From Desulfotignum sp. (GTDB taxonomy: Bacteria > Desulfobacterota > Desulfobacteria > Desulfobacterales > Desulfobacteraceae): 33,805 nt of DNA. A model generated the notes under the pieces. The model was not told the DNA's origin, did no database searches, and saw only the letters and a program-made list of their open reading frames with translations. Positions 33,583 to 33,805 of this stretch are shown here, piece by piece. The stretch covers positions 1-33,805 of the forward strand of contig JAABSB010000018.1 in NCBI GenBank assembly GCA_011390615.1. The letters are read 5' to 3'. Every line of letters begins with the position of its first letter. Within the stretch, counting starts at the first letter, position 1. The position numbers and the translations under genes were made by a program.

Positions 33583-33805
33583 ATGTTCAAAGTTTAGTGG
33601 CAAAGACAAAAAAGGAGAACATTAAAAGTTGCATAGAGAGCTAAAGACCAACGGCGGGATGCTTCCTCAGTCCCGCCCTCTTGAAGCCCGGGTTGCAGAC
33701 AACCTTCAGGGGTGTGGACGAAACGGGTCCGGGCATACAGCCGCTGTGCAACAATCCCGAGGGGAGAGTTCAACCGATGCCAGGGTTGAACCGTCACCCG
33801 CCGTG
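33583..33805 (+). ncRNA. HEARO/omega RNA associated with iscB (3' end cut by window edge)
   Basis: The stretch is non-coding, GC-rich and highly foldable: ATGTTC (33583-33588)/GAACAT (33617-33622); GGCGGGA (33653-33659)/TCCCGCC (33671-33677); GCCCGG (33686-33691)/CCGGGC (33729-33734); GGTTG/CAACC at 33691-33704; GTTCAACC (33768-33775)/GGTTGAAC (33784-33791). This order, and strings such as GAGGGGAGAGTTCAACC and GTCACCCGCCGTG, agree with my memory of HEARO RNAs, the guide-RNA scaffolds lying before iscB. Recognition is from memory and not from a covariance search. Confidence 0.7.
33746..33805 (+). CDS. possible 5' end of iscB (RNA-guided HNH/RuvC nuclease), truncated
   Basis: The frame opened by GTG 33746 reads through the last RNA hairpin to the window edge and ends ...EPSPAV, which would lead into the VFVLD opening of IscB proteins if the gene continues. 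GTG 33803 is a second possible start, and ATG 33777 opens another frame. Only about 20 codons are available, so the call depends on the upstream RNA. Confidence 0.35.
   Translation, partial: MQQSRGESSTDARVEPSPAV

Noticed and set aside
33594-33797. 67-codon open frame on the minus strand at the right edge
   Set aside because: It runs antisense through the structured HEARO-like RNA, has no SD, and its protein has no recognisable pattern.
1-33805. tRNA or rRNA genes
   Set aside because: No cloverleaf with a GTTCRAATC-type T-arm and matching acceptor, and no rRNA-like stretch, was recognised by eye.

Overview
This window looks like chromosomal DNA from a sulfate-reducing or related Desulfobacterota bacterium (Desulfobacteraceae-like). 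That placement rests on gene content and protein style, not on a 16S gene or a search: a siroheme/haem gene group, acyl-CoA metabolism genes, FmdB and DksA zinc-finger proteins, GC-moderate coding DNA, and a probable UGA-encoded selenoprotein. No rRNA, tRNA or CRISPR array was seen.

Layout. 1-4344: the end of cutA, a CoA-transferase/hydrolase fused to a GNAT domain, and a convergent acyl-CoA synthetase. 4384-7691: a DusC-like tRNA-dihydrouridine synthase, a convergent 2,4-dienoyl-CoA-reductase-like flavoenzyme, and a tiny membrane gene with an in-frame UGA followed by a SECIS-like hairpin. 8110-10419: FmdB-type zinc ribbon, universal stress protein, and a convergent 14-TM MFS exporter. 10502-12781: a coupled trio of conserved hypothetical, DUF1848 protein and DusB. 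12991-13812: a hypothetical protein with its own promoter. 13875-18066 (minus): a tightly overlapping operon hisI-hisG-aminotransferase-engB-era-HNH. 18295-20697: penicillin-binding protein 1A. 20681-23264 (minus): a PHP-RNase III fusion followed by a radical SAM protein. 23278-26511 (minus): dksA, and the haem/siroheme group sirC-ccsA-hemA. 26803-27642: an amidohydrolase. 27659-30911 (minus): phoU-phoB-phoR. 31058-32978 (minus): an Hpt protein, a response regulator with PP2C/SpoIIE output, and an RsbW-like kinase, which together form a phosphorelay/partner-switching module. 33473-33805: the left end of an IS605-superfamily element carrying a HEARO (omega) RNA, with iscB running out of the window.

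The strongest unusual signals are: (1) a probable overlooked selenoprotein at 7500-7691, supported by promoter, Shine-Dalgarno site, in-frame UGA, a hairpin with a GG-containing loop about 18 nt downstream, and a terminator-like hairpin just after the second stop; (2) an IscB-associated guide-RNA locus cut by the window's right edge; (3) one polypeptide joining a TrpH/RNase AM-like PHP phosphoesterase to a complete RNase III; (4) dispersed intergenic cassettes with a shared 20-mer and arrays of seven-base repeats upstream of two genes; and (5) two near-perfect hairpins built from nine-base CACGAAG units.

Most genes are core housekeeping functions (translation, tRNA modification, histidine, haem, phosphate control, cell wall), so the novelty lies in the small gene, the fusion, the mobile element and the repeats.
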